A model generated the notes under the pieces. The model saw only the letters and a program-made list of their open reading frames with translations. It was not told the DNA's origin and did not search any database. Below, one piece after another: positions 57,101 to 64,000 of a stretch of DNA of 64,000 bases. Each line of letters starts with the position of its first letter. The first letter of the stretch is position 1. A program made the translations under genes and the position numbers. Source of the DNA: Notospermus geniculatus (Eukaryota; Nemertea; Pilidiophora; Heteronemertea; Lineidae); assembly GCA_002633025.1 (NCBI GenBank), contig NMRB01000208.1, positions 380,119 to 444,118 on the forward strand, written 5' to 3'.

Positions 57101-60100
57101 GTCGAGGTCTACTGGTCCACTGGCCTGAGGATGCCCTTGGTCTGCTGATGACAAACTGCTGCTGTGGATGGGGAGCAGGTTGGTTAGTCCTGGTGATCGC
57201 GCCTTCTCTTGTAATGCCCCAAACAAAAAACAGATAAGCTTCCACGTCTTATCAGGGTGAGCAGCTGCACCTCTATCTTGGCAACCTCCAACAAGCCCAA
57301 TCACCTCTCTCCCCCAAGCCCAGACCATCCAACTCACAGGAGAAATGGCTTCATCATCTGAAGTATAAGCGTCCGTATGTAACACATCCACTTCATTATA
57401 CTGAGGTAACTGAGGTGTCGGCTGATTACTGGAAGATGGAACCGCTGAAGCCTGTTTATGTTTCCGTTTCTTGTATTCACGTTTCTTCCTAACATAACCG
57501 GCATCCTCCTGCAAGATGGAAACACAATGTGAAGTGCAACAGAAATATCCAACCATGGTGACCTGACCTCGGTGTTCTAGCAAGAAAATTTCCCAAACAG
57601 GGTGGGATGACTGCATTTTCCTATATGGTTTTAAGGCCCTGGATTTTCAAACAGGGTGGGAGTGAAATTCAAGGGTGGAGTAATAGAAAATACACTGCAA
57701 GTACATTTTTAAACAGGGTGGTAAAATGACCTCTGAATTTTGAACAGGGTGGTACCGCCACTGTAAAACTGGCTTGGCTACAACACTGGGTGATGTCACC
57801 TGCTGTAGTTACTGAGATAAACTTGAATATTGACAAGTCAAATTGTCCGCCGATTGTACCGTAGGTCAACAACAGAATTGACATACATGTATCAGAATAT
57901 CTTGCGGCAATCACATCCAGGTATTTGTTGATATAGACTGATTGAAAACTAACAGGTTTATTATCACAGCTCTGCCTGGTGCCAGCATTGAAAGACATCG
58001 CAAATAATTTCTTGACACACAAGTTGTATTACACCACAGCCCTAACAACGCAAATAACTCGTTCATATCTAATGACTTACAGATTTTTTCCGAGCCCATT
58101 CTCTCCCAGGAGCAAACTGGTTGACAGGGATAAACGACGGAACCTTGTGCCTCTGAGCCAAAGCCTCATCGAGCAGAGCGCCGTTGAAGTCTTGGACTTG
58201 GTATCTAAGATTATGAAAGTTGAATGATGATATAGAGCTTGTGCAGCGGTTCATTATGACGTCACGTTTGACCGGCAGTCCACCATGCTGGCGGTCAACG
58301 ACAAAGTGCGCCACGTGCAGATCGCGTCATGGTTGAAGACGCAACACTCCACTTGCGCTGACGACAAACTGCACCACGTGGGTCGCCGATGTCATTTGAC
58401 GTCAGTTTGACTGGCAAGATGGCAGATTTTTTCGTGATGACGTGACCTGCACAAGCTCTATACAACAGAGTACAGTCTGGTTCACTCTTAAATCTTCTGA
58501 AATATCATGGCAGGCTGCCAATTAAACACCTACAGAACCTCAGATTTCTGACATGGCCTGATTCTGTCATAAGGACATGCAATTTGGTGTGAATCTACTG
58601 AAATGATTGTCTACCTTTTTTCAACAATCTCAATGGTAAGCTGCAGCAGTTCTTTTTTCGTCTTCTCTCTCCTTTTGATCATTTCTAACAAGGTCCTGGA
58701 AATGAAGAAAGTGACATCTATAAACAGCAGAACAGTGAAAGTCCAACGGTGCTCCAGGGAACATGGAATCAAATGACAACTACCTGACAGCCTTCAACAC
58801 AATGGGTATGAATAAAGACAAGCAAATGCTTTTACTTCAGATTTGTACAGCATTGCATAGTGCATTTGTATTGCAAAATTCAAGTAAAAGCATTTGCTAG
58901 TCTTTATTCATATGACCCATTACTGCCTACTGGCATGACTGGTGATCAAAGGCAGTATCACTACTAAGAATCACTAGGCACCCCTCCAACTTACACAGCC
59001 CGGCTGAGGTCCCTTCGTAGTTTGAGCATCTTTTCATAGGATGTTTCATCATTTTTACGATTCTTCCTGGTCTGCATCTTCTCCGTCCTTCGTCTAAATG
59101 CAACGTACGGATTGTTCGTCGTTGATCCATCACGTTTTTCTGTTTTGACTGTCGGTATGAGAGGATGTTGCTGAAATGGAGACAGCAGAGATTGGTAAAA
59201 GAATCGAGGTTTACAATAGGTCAGCATCACTTCGCAAGTTCCCAACTGTTTCGTATAAAACCACAGAATTAAGTATTTGCGGCAGTCACAAGCGCATGTT
59301 GAAGAAGTAAAAGGGAGGATCCTGTCTCTTACATACATTATACTGTTATCTAAGGTATTAACTTTACCATTCGTAATCGTTTGTTCAGCCAGTAGTCGTA
59401 CACAGCAATGATAAGATCATCATCTTCTTTGAGCAACAGTTTGGCTTCTTGCAGCGTCACAACCTGAAAGGATGGAAATATAGGGACATTACGATAAGTC
59501 ATCACGGAAAATGAACTGCAGCACTATGCTTTCTTAAATAAACCACATAACAGAGAACTTCCACTGACCATTTTTGCCAGAAGCTGATTATGCCAAGCAG
59601 CCATATGGCCAGGGCGGAAGTTCCTTTGAATTTGCATGCTGAACCACCTCAATAGCAAAATTGACACAGCTGCATCAACTTTGACCCTTCAGACTATTTA
59701 AGGAGGATCTAAAAATAGACAGGGTCCAGTAATTTTCTGATGCAACATCTTTTGAAGCTGCTGCAATTTTCAAACACAGGTCACACCATAAGGAGAACCT
59801 GAGTTGAAAAGACATGACAAAGGAAGCTCAGGTAGGTAGGCATTTTTGTCAAGGTCAAAGCTGTGTAGCATATACCGGTAGGTCTTTCTTGAAAGAGGAT
59901 GGGTCAGGTTCCCTTACAAACTTCAGGGAGAGAACTTCCTATCCTCCAATACAGAGGTCCTTCTCCTTCATATTGACAAGGAGAAAGGCACCAACCTGCT
60001 GTCCACTGCCTTTCTCTAGACGGTCCATCATCTCCTCAAACTGTAATGGCGTCACTTCCATCTTCTTGACCTGTTTCTGTAGCCAGTTCTCGTCTTCGCT

Positions 60101-63100
60101 GTCCATGTCATAGTCGGGGATTTCCTGATCCATACTAAATGCTACAAGGGAGATATGCATTCTGAAATCAATCTGTTGTTGCGAGAATGCTTCAATATAC
60201 TGCAGGTACTGTCTGGCCCTAAAAGGGCAACAACCCAGCCCCCTTTTCCAGCTCATTTACCCATTCCAAGGATTGGAATGCTGGTGCAGTTCACAATAAA
60301 TCCTGGTTCAAGAAGGGAGAAGATACAGGATAGACCTCTCTTTCTGGTAAAACATCAACCCAACACATGAATGAACCCTTGTGCATTGCGATGCTGAGCC
60401 TACCTTGAACATGGATGTACTGTTTTGGCTGCTTGAAATCGGACTTGTACAGTTTTTCATAATGGTTGCTGGCGCCATCGACTTCCGGAATAGGTATGAC
60501 CAGGACTTCAGATGTTCCATAAACTTGCTGTGCCGATAATGCTCGCTGGAGATGGTGTTCCTAAAATGAGTTAGAAATAAGCCAACTACCGCGGTAATTT
60601 CATTTGTTGTTGATGAAATTCGGAGTCATTCTCCGTTAATAAAAAATAAAACATTTTAATAAACTCTTCTCCAGACACCTGCCACACATCTTATAGTTTC
60701 TTTTGTTTTATTCTCTAATTAGTGCGCTGATTCATGAGCAACATCTATAGCTTCGCAGGGAAGACATGTCAATCATATTAATGTGTGCTGGATTCAACAA
60801 CTAAAATCAATGTCATTGTTGACATAATGACAATCAACAGGGCCAATATTAACGTCCCTTCACACCTAATTTTGGTGGTGCGGTTCCTGCAAGCCATGAC
60901 GTCAACGTTATTTCAATGAAACGTCCACGTATGGTACAGAAATCGTGCGGGAAACTCGCACGCCGTACGATTACTGTGCGAATAATGCTTTATTGAAATA
61001 CAGTGTGGCGATTTTGGTTATGAGATGTCAGGCTATTTTTAGCACTTTACTGTTTACGTCAGATCAGCTGATGTGAAGCATTGTGTGTTACGTAAGAAAT
61101 ACAACAGATTCAAAATGATGTCAATCATGTTAGCGTTACATTAGCATTAACGTATGGTTCCTTAAACTCACTATTGTAATGGCAGCATGCTATTATCATC
61201 TGATTTGGCACCAGCAGGCCTGGATATCTTCACCGCTGAAGGAAAAAAGAGGTACTTTTCCCAATCACAGTATCACTGAGCCTCTGTATCTGGAGGTAGG
61301 AACATTCACTATTGAATAGAATGACTTTTTGATATAATAGCCAAGGGACATACGAATACAATCATGTAGCTCAACAAAATTCTTCGGAGACATGTTCCAA
61401 CACAATCCATGTACATATGAACACTTGAAAAGAGCTAATACAACAGCTGAAACAGCAGATTTTTATTAATTGGGATGGGAGCGATTGTCTGTGCAGCTGG
61501 TATTCAAGGGGATTGGAGAACAGTGGCATGGTTGCCACAGCAATCACAACAACACATTTAATGACTTTTAATGCCTTTTTAATGCCACGTCTAGGCATAA
61601 TTTAATGCCAGTTGACAGCATTTTCGGGCCTCATATTCATTCAAATTGCACATCTGAGTCAAAGATAACGAAACGTTTTTGAACTTCCTTTATTGTTGAC
61701 ATGATTGAGTACACGCCAAGTCAACCTACTGGGTACCTGCTCAGGGATGCATGATTGCCCTGCAGTGCAATCAATGCTCTGTCACCCATTGCTGAAATCA
61801 CTAATTGGCTTGGTCTAAAAGTGATTAGGCCTAAGGGCCTAACAGCGCGCGTGAGCAATGCTGTTTTGACACAACACCTACTATAGGCCTAATTTAAGAC
61901 CTTTTTTAATGCCTCTGGTTGCTTTGCAGTAAAAATAATGCCTTTTTAATGCCTTAAAAAACACAGAATGGAGATAATGATTTTTAATGTTTTTTAATGC
62001 CCTGTGGCAACCATGAGTGGTAATGGTAAACCTGTATTGGTACCAAACAGTAGAAAACACAGCATAGGGCTGAAAGAAAATGTCATACTCACTGGATCTT
62101 CAAACTTCACATATGGCTGATAAATGTGCTTTTGAGCCTCACAGAAATCCCTAACTGGAATGTGACCTTGCAAATATACTACTCGTAATGATTCCATGAA
62201 ATGAAAATGGAAACACATGGTGGGTTTACGAGGTGACGCTGGCCACAAATGATGGCGNAGGTATGACCAGGACTTCAGATGTTCCATAAACTTGCTGTGC
62301 CGATAATGCTCGCTGGAGATGGTGTTCCTAAAATGAGTTAGAAATAAGCCTACTAATTTCATCTGTTGTTCATGAAATTCGGAGTCAGCCTCCGTTAACA
62401 AATATAAAACATTTTAATAAACTCTTCTCCAGACACCTGCCACACATCTTATAGTTTCTTTTGTTTTATTCTCTAATTAGTGCGCTGATTCATGAGCAAC
62501 ATCTATAGCTTCGCAGGGAAGACATGTCAATCATATTAAAGCCCCACTGTATTGAATCGGAAAAACGCAAATCGTCGCCGCGATTCTTGACGACGTCAGC
62601 GTAGTGTAAAAATGTACTGCGCTCTATCTCAATGCATTAGAGCTCCCCTACGCAGTTTTTTCACACTCTGTTGAAAACTAGGCCTTGGTTATTAAAAGTA
62701 AGTATCAGGCAAGCATTTTGGAGACCTTCACGAGGCCCTGAGACCTCAACCTCCACTCTCCTAACATTTTGAAAATACCGTAAAATTCAATACTGTGGGG
62801 CTTTAATGTGTGCTGGATTCAACAACTAAAATCAATGTCATTGTTGACATAATGACAATCAACAGGGCCAATATTAACGTCCCTTCACACCTAATTTTGG
62901 TGGTGCGGTTCCTGCAAGCCATGACGTCAACGTTATTTCAATGGAAACGTCCACGTACGGTACAGAAATCGTGCGGGAAACTCGCACGCCGTACGATTAC
63001 TGTGCGAATAATGCTTTATTGAAATACAGTGTTGAAGCCATTGCGGGTTGCGGGAACCGCACCAGAATCCGGTTGTGGTGTGAACGCCCTTTAGGGCCTA

Positions 63101-63652
63101 TTGGTGTACAACTATCTTTACAAACAACAGTCTGTCATGCTTGTGTACATTCCCTGTACATTGTGTACATCCCCTGTACATTATGTACAGTGTAGTACAT
63201 TTTGTACACGGAAGCATGTGCTATGATGAAGTACAGGGATCATACACACATTCAGTGATGGAATGGCGCCAATAGTCACGTGACATTTCGAAAATTCACA
63301 CGCAGAATTGTGCGGATATCAGGCGCTAAACGGACAGTTATGGAATTAAAAACATCATACTGGAACTCAAGAGTGCATGTAGTGAAAGATATGGGCAGGG
63401 CTTCGGCACTTTTGAAAATACGACGCAATAAATTTGCGCGCCACATCCAAGATGGCGGCCAATCAGAAATCTGGGGAAGCGGGGACAATGGGGACGTACC
63501 GATTCCTCTTCTTTCTCCATTCCAGTGGGCATTTGCGGTACTGCACGATTAATGGCTGCAAAATCTCTTAAATCAGGAATATCCTCAGCCTCATAAACTG
63601 GCATGGGCTTGCCGGCGTCAAGCGCCCGGGCCCTGAACGACAGCTTACTCAT
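53887..63652 (-). CDS. EPC: Enhancer of polycomb (gene-level entry, 13 coding exons)
   Basis: Exons on the minus strand (63652-63500, 60560-60404, 60141-59996, 59463-59368, 59170-58995, 58695-58615, 58204-58081, 57508-57338, 56897-56811, 56617-56469, 55982-55857, 55224-54833, 54173-53887) sum to 2145 bases, 714 residues plus stop, with every phase consistent. EPC proteins are scaffold subunits of the NuA4/TIP60 histone H4/H2A acetyltransferase complex: the N-terminal EPcA domain binds the acetyltransferase and the ING subunit. Strong matches run from MSKLSFRARALD through DYDMDSEDE, PLQFEEMMDRLEKG, NPYVAFRRRTEKMQTRKNRK, DPDGIYAFRRKKGC, RCIGFARRRVGRGG and HFRPRTP to DSATAQFAASA. Vertebrate EPC1/EPC2 are slightly over 800 residues; this one is shorter or has a further 3' exon. 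A single invertebrate EPC gene is likely. Confidence 0.93.
54286..54484. mobile_element. MITE with CAGTGCTTCA ends, copy 2, nested in an older repeat
   Basis: Inverse orientation relative to 6373-6594. The surrounding sequence (CTGCAGGTTGACAATAGTAG on the minus strand and GATGACCAGTGATGATCAC) occurs without this insert at about 1065-1140, so that site is an empty paralogous locus. Confidence 0.75.
54833..55224 (-). CDS. EPC: EPC exon 12: HFRPRTP, Gln-rich and AQFAASA region
   Basis: Acceptor CTTTGCAG above 55224, donor GTAAGT below 54833; phase 2 to 1. It reads WLHFRPRTPPLDD, a Gln/Glu-rich helix (DHQEQLLQMQREQQEQILRY) and LDSATAQFAASAVV. Vertebrate EPC1 has RWRHFRPRTPSLHD, a poly-Gln region and LDSASAQFAASALV in the same order, so this is the conserved C-terminal EPC domain. 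Confidence 0.93.
55395..55500 (+). repeat. 5S rRNA-derived SINE fragment
   Basis: TACGGCCA near the start, then GGAAGTTAAGCAATG and AGTACGTGGATGGGTGACC, follow 5S rRNA (TACGGCCA, GGAAGCTAAGCA, AGTACTTGGATGGGAGACC) in order, including the internal promoter boxes A and C. The middle is shortened by about 8 bases, so it is not a functional 5S gene. It lies inside an EPC intron on the opposite strand. Confidence 0.7.
55857..55982 (-). CDS. EPC: EPC exon 11
   Basis: Acceptor TTGTTTCAG above 55982, donor GTGAGT below 55857; phase 2 to 2. It reads RLLLDRGFSKWDDCLTDLDL and a Ser/Tyr-rich end. Vertebrate EPC1 has RVLLDRAHSDYDSVFHHLDL here. Confidence 0.9.
56469..56617 (-). CDS. EPC: EPC exon 10: RCIGFARRRVGRGG motif
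   Basis: Acceptor CTTTGCAG above 56617, donor GTAGGT below 56469; phase 0 to 2. It reads TGRLGNWPWASREEGG, KYRYVLTSLTTPSRCIGFAR and RRVGRGG. Vertebrate EPC1 has TGNWPWTSPKDGG, RYRYCLTTLTVPQRCIGFAR and RRVGRGG, an almost invariant block. No long forward frame covers it, so it is easy to miss. Confidence 0.93.
56811..56897 (-). CDS. EPC: EPC exon 9: DPDGxxAFRRKxGC motif
   Basis: Acceptor TTTTCCAG above 56897, donor GTGAGT below 56811; 29 codons, phase 0 to 0. It reads SPSDHEDENDPDGIYAFRRK then KGCTYLA, matching EEDNDPDGPFAFRRKAGCQY of EPC1. Confidence 0.92.
57338..57508 (-). CDS. EPC: EPC exon 8: basic stretch and acidic TSDDE segment
   Basis: Acceptor TCTTGCAG above 57508, donor GTGAGT below 57338; 57 codons, phase 0 to 0. 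It reads YVRKKREYKKRKHKQ, a Ser/Pro/Gln linker and DAYTSDDEAISP. Vertebrate EPC1 has RPKRKYEKKPK, a Pro/Gln linker and PSSDEEPLSQ. The basic stretch may serve as a nuclear localisation signal. Confidence 0.85.
58081..58204 (-). CDS. EPC: EPC exon 7: end of the EPcA domain
   Basis: Acceptor ATAATCTTAG above 58204, donor GTAAGT below 58081; phase 2 to 0. It reads RYQVQDFNGALLDEALAQRH, KVPSFIPVNQF and AREWARKKS-like basic end. Vertebrate EPC1 has RYNLGDYNGEIMSEVMAQRQ followed by a variable segment. Confidence 0.88.
58232..58462. mobile_element. CRE/E-box-rich MITE in EPC intron
   Basis: Left TATAGAGCTTGTGCAG, right inverse CTGCACAAGCTCTATA. Contains ATGACGTCACG, CACGTG and CCACCATGCTGGCGG. Similar border and motif style to the MITEs at 28298 and 33306, and internally close to 12940-13120. 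Confidence 0.8.
58615..58695 (-). CDS. EPC: EPC exon 6
   Basis: Acceptor CATTTCCAG above 58695, donor GTAGAC below 58615; phase 2 to 2. It reads VTLLEMIKRREKTKKELLQL and TIEIVEKR, nearly identical to EPC1's VTILEMIKRREKSKRELLHL and TLEIMEKR. A basic amphipathic helix. Confidence 0.92.
58802..58920. mobile_element. MITE AGCAAATGCTTTTACTT, copy 4, in EPC intron
   Basis: ATGGGTATGAATAAAGACAA left, inverse of ATGGGTCATATGAATAAAGA right; best-preserved copy together with 51090. Confidence 0.82.
58995..59170 (-). CDS. EPC: EPC exon 5: core EPcA motif NPYVAFRRRTEKMQTRKNRK
   Basis: Acceptor CCATTTCAG above 59170, donor GTAAGT below 58995; phase 0 to 2. It reads HPLIPTVKTEKRDGS, NPYVAFRRRTEKMQTRKNRK and NDETSYEKMLKLRRDLSRAV. 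This is the most conserved part of EPC proteins and differs from EPC1 at only a few places. Confidence 0.97.
59368..59463 (-). CDS. EPC: EPC exon 4
   Basis: Acceptor CCTTTCAG above 59463, donor GTAAAG below 59368; 32 codons, phase 0 to 0. It reads VVTLQEAKLLLKEDDDLIIA then VYDYWLNKRLRM; EPC1 has PVSLQEAKLLLKEDDELIRE and VYEYWIKKRKNC. Confidence 0.95.
59996..60141 (-). CDS. EPC: EPC exon 3: DYDMDSEDE and PLQFEEMMDRLEKG
   Basis: Acceptor CTTGTAG above 60141, donor GTTGGT below 59996; phase 1 to 0. It reads AFSMDQEIPDYDMDSEDENW, KKMEVTPLQFEEMMDRLEKG and SGQQ. EPC1 has PDYDLDSEDEVF and ICPLQFEEMIDRLEKGTGQQ. Confidence 0.95.
60404..60560 (-). CDS. EPC: EPC exon 2: EHHLQRALSAQQVYG
   Basis: Acceptor CATTTTAG above 60560, donor GTAGGC below 60404; phase 0 to 1. 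It reads EHHLQRALSAQQVYGTSEVL, VIPIPEVDG and KLYKSDFKQPKQYIHVQ. EPC1 has EHHLQRAISAQQVYG, VIPVPEAE and IYPGEFKMPKQLIHIQ. A partial second copy of its 5' part lies at 62259-62328. Confidence 0.95.
60490..61010. repeat. EPC intron-1/exon-2 duplication, copy 1
   Basis: From AGGTATGACCAGGAC inside exon 2 to AAATACAGTGT, this stretch recurs at 62259-63031, with small differences and one 267-base insertion in the other copy. It has the empty TTAA site at 60778-60781. Confidence 0.92.
61527..62015. mobile_element. Nonautonomous element with CATGGTTGCCACAG ends
   Basis: CATGGTTGCCACAG at the left and inverse CTGTGGCAACCATG at the right. Repeated TTTTTAATGCC motifs lie just inside both ends. AGTGG occurs at both flanks (61522-61526, 62016-62020), a possible target duplication. 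No transposase frame is visible. Confidence 0.75.
62041..62257 (-). other. Unidentified open stretch ending at a good donor, next to an N
   Basis: On the minus strand an open frame reads MCFHFHFMESLRVVYLQGHI, then PVRDFCEAQKHIYQPYVKFE and DP before a consensus donor GTGAGT (62095-62090). It begins at the isolated N at 62258, where the partial exon 2 copy breaks off. It does not resemble any part of EPC that I know. It may be an exon of another gene placed here by a misjoin, or chance. Confidence 0.3.
62259..62328 (-). pseudogene. Truncated second copy of EPC exon 2
   Basis: With intact acceptor (CATTTTAG) it repeats the first 70 bases of exon 2 (EHHLQRALSAQQVYGTSEVL...), then ends at the N at 62258. 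If spliced it would compete with the true exon 2. It most likely represents the other haplotype or a misassembly. Confidence 0.85.
62536..62806. mobile_element. TTAA-flanked MITE, present in one copy and absent in the other
   Basis: The element 62540-62802 (263 bp) has ends AGCCCCACTGTATTGAAT and inverse of AGCCCCACAGTATTGAAT, with TTAA on both sides (62536-62539, 62803-62806). The duplicate at 60778-60781 has a single TTAA and no insert, which proves a clean insertion and its exact target. Confidence 0.93.
62862..63099. mobile_element. MITE with GGGCC..GTTCACACC arms
   Basis: Left arm GGGCCAATATTAACGTCCCT ... GGTGGTGCGGTTCC faces right GGAACCGCACCAGAATC ... CCCTTTAGGGCC. In the other copy (about 60841-61010) only the left part is present before similarity ends. 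Confidence 0.6.
63500..63652 (-). CDS. EPC: EPC exon 1: start codon and MSKLSFRARALD
   Basis: ATG at 63652-63650, donor GTACGT below 63500; 51 codons, phase 0. It reads MSKLSFRARALDAGKPMPVY, EDIPDLRDFAAINRAVPQMP and TGMEKEEES. EPC1 starts MSKLSFRARALDASKPLPVF and has SINRAVPQMPTGMEKEEES, so start and donor are both certain. Confidence 0.97.
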
Positions 63653-64000
63653 TTTGATGACCTCGAATATGCTAATTAGGTTGGACGATACTTTTATCTA
63701 AATTTACGCAAAACCTGCCGATCAAAACTGGGAAAATTTAAGTGGAGGCGGTAGGATAGAAATCCATCTAGCTTATAAGCCGACCGTTACCACTCCTACC
63801 ACCTCACATTGTCTTATATTGCACGTTTTATCCAAGCTTTTTTCGACGAAATTCACAATCCATCATGGCGGCGAACCAAACCCATAAATGCATCCCATAG
63901 TTCATAGCGCGCAGGTGCGTGCGCATCTTTTTTCATTCAATGCACACGAAACAGGACAGCAAAGGTATTTACTTATTTATTGACTTATTTTATGCCGATT
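63653..64000 (-). promoter_or_regulatory. EPC 5' UTR / promoter region
   Basis: Upstream of the EPC start. CATGGCGGCGAAC at 63864-63876 resembles a YY1 site (ATGGCGGC core), a common element near starts of housekeeping chromatin genes. No TATA box in a convincing place. The transcription start cannot be fixed from sequence. Confidence 0.35.

Larger units (their letters stand above)
60561..63499 (-). other. EPC intron 1, with internal duplication
   Basis: The intron between exon 1 and the complete exon 2. It holds the duplicated block, a hAT-like element (61527-62015), an unidentified open stretch (62041-62257), a polymorphic TTAA MITE and short GTACA-rich repeats at 63125-63210. AAGATGGCGGCC at 63452-63463 fits a YY1 site. 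Confidence 0.7.

Noticed and set aside
57053-57337. Extension of EPC exon 8 past its donor
   Set aside because: Open frame continues, but EPC similarity stops at the GTGAGT and resumes in phase at 56897.

Overview
This is a eukaryotic, intron-rich and transposon-dense window. The two genes (a THSD7-type thrombospondin-repeat receptor and Enhancer of polycomb), GT-AG introns, tRNA- and 5S-derived SINEs and a very high load of short inverted-repeat elements (MITEs) fit a marine invertebrate, probably a deuterostome such as an echinoderm, hemichordate or cephalochordate. I cannot place it further from sequence alone. The sequence looks like a draft assembly from a very heterozygous animal: one run of 379 Ns (29374-29752) and three isolated Ns, all sitting where neighbouring sequence is duplicated.

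Layout. (1) 1-44282, plus strand: the 3' part of a THSD7A/THSD7B-like gene. Ten in-frame exons (481-738, 1334-1512, 2150-2449, 2849-3109, 3357-3620, 4220-4436, 4619-4810, 26636-26854, 36242-36332, 44111-44282) encode about 716 C-terminal residues: a series of thrombospondin type-1 repeats, a last cysteine-rich EGF-like module, one transmembrane helix and a short cytoplasmic tail. The EGF-like exon appears a second time at 31754-31972, inside a 4.6-4.8 kb near-identical repeat that abuts the N gap on both sides. This is most simply two haplotypes placed in tandem by the assembler. (2) 44283-53886: intergenic, no convincing gene, many MITEs. (3) 63652 down to 53887, minus strand: Enhancer of polycomb (EPC), 13 coding exons that join in frame to about 714 residues from a clear start ATG. 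A partial second copy of its exon 2 lies at 62259-62328, next to a single N.

The genes are convergent, tail to tail, and have no evident functional link: one product is a cell-surface/extracellular-matrix protein, the other a scaffold subunit of the NuA4/TIP60 histone acetyltransferase complex.

Most of the remaining sequence is repeats. There are several MITE families with TTAA or TA target-site duplications, a hAT-like nonautonomous family (one copy with a perfect 8-bp duplication), a 1.3 kb foldback element, a CRE/E-box-rich MITE family in arrays, minisatellites, a tRNA-derived SINE family with four or more copies, and a 5S rRNA-derived SINE fragment. I saw no new enzyme system or defence-like system. 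The most informative signals are the haplotype duplications, which record insertion polymorphisms directly, and the ambiguous alternative cytoplasmic tails of the THSD7 gene.
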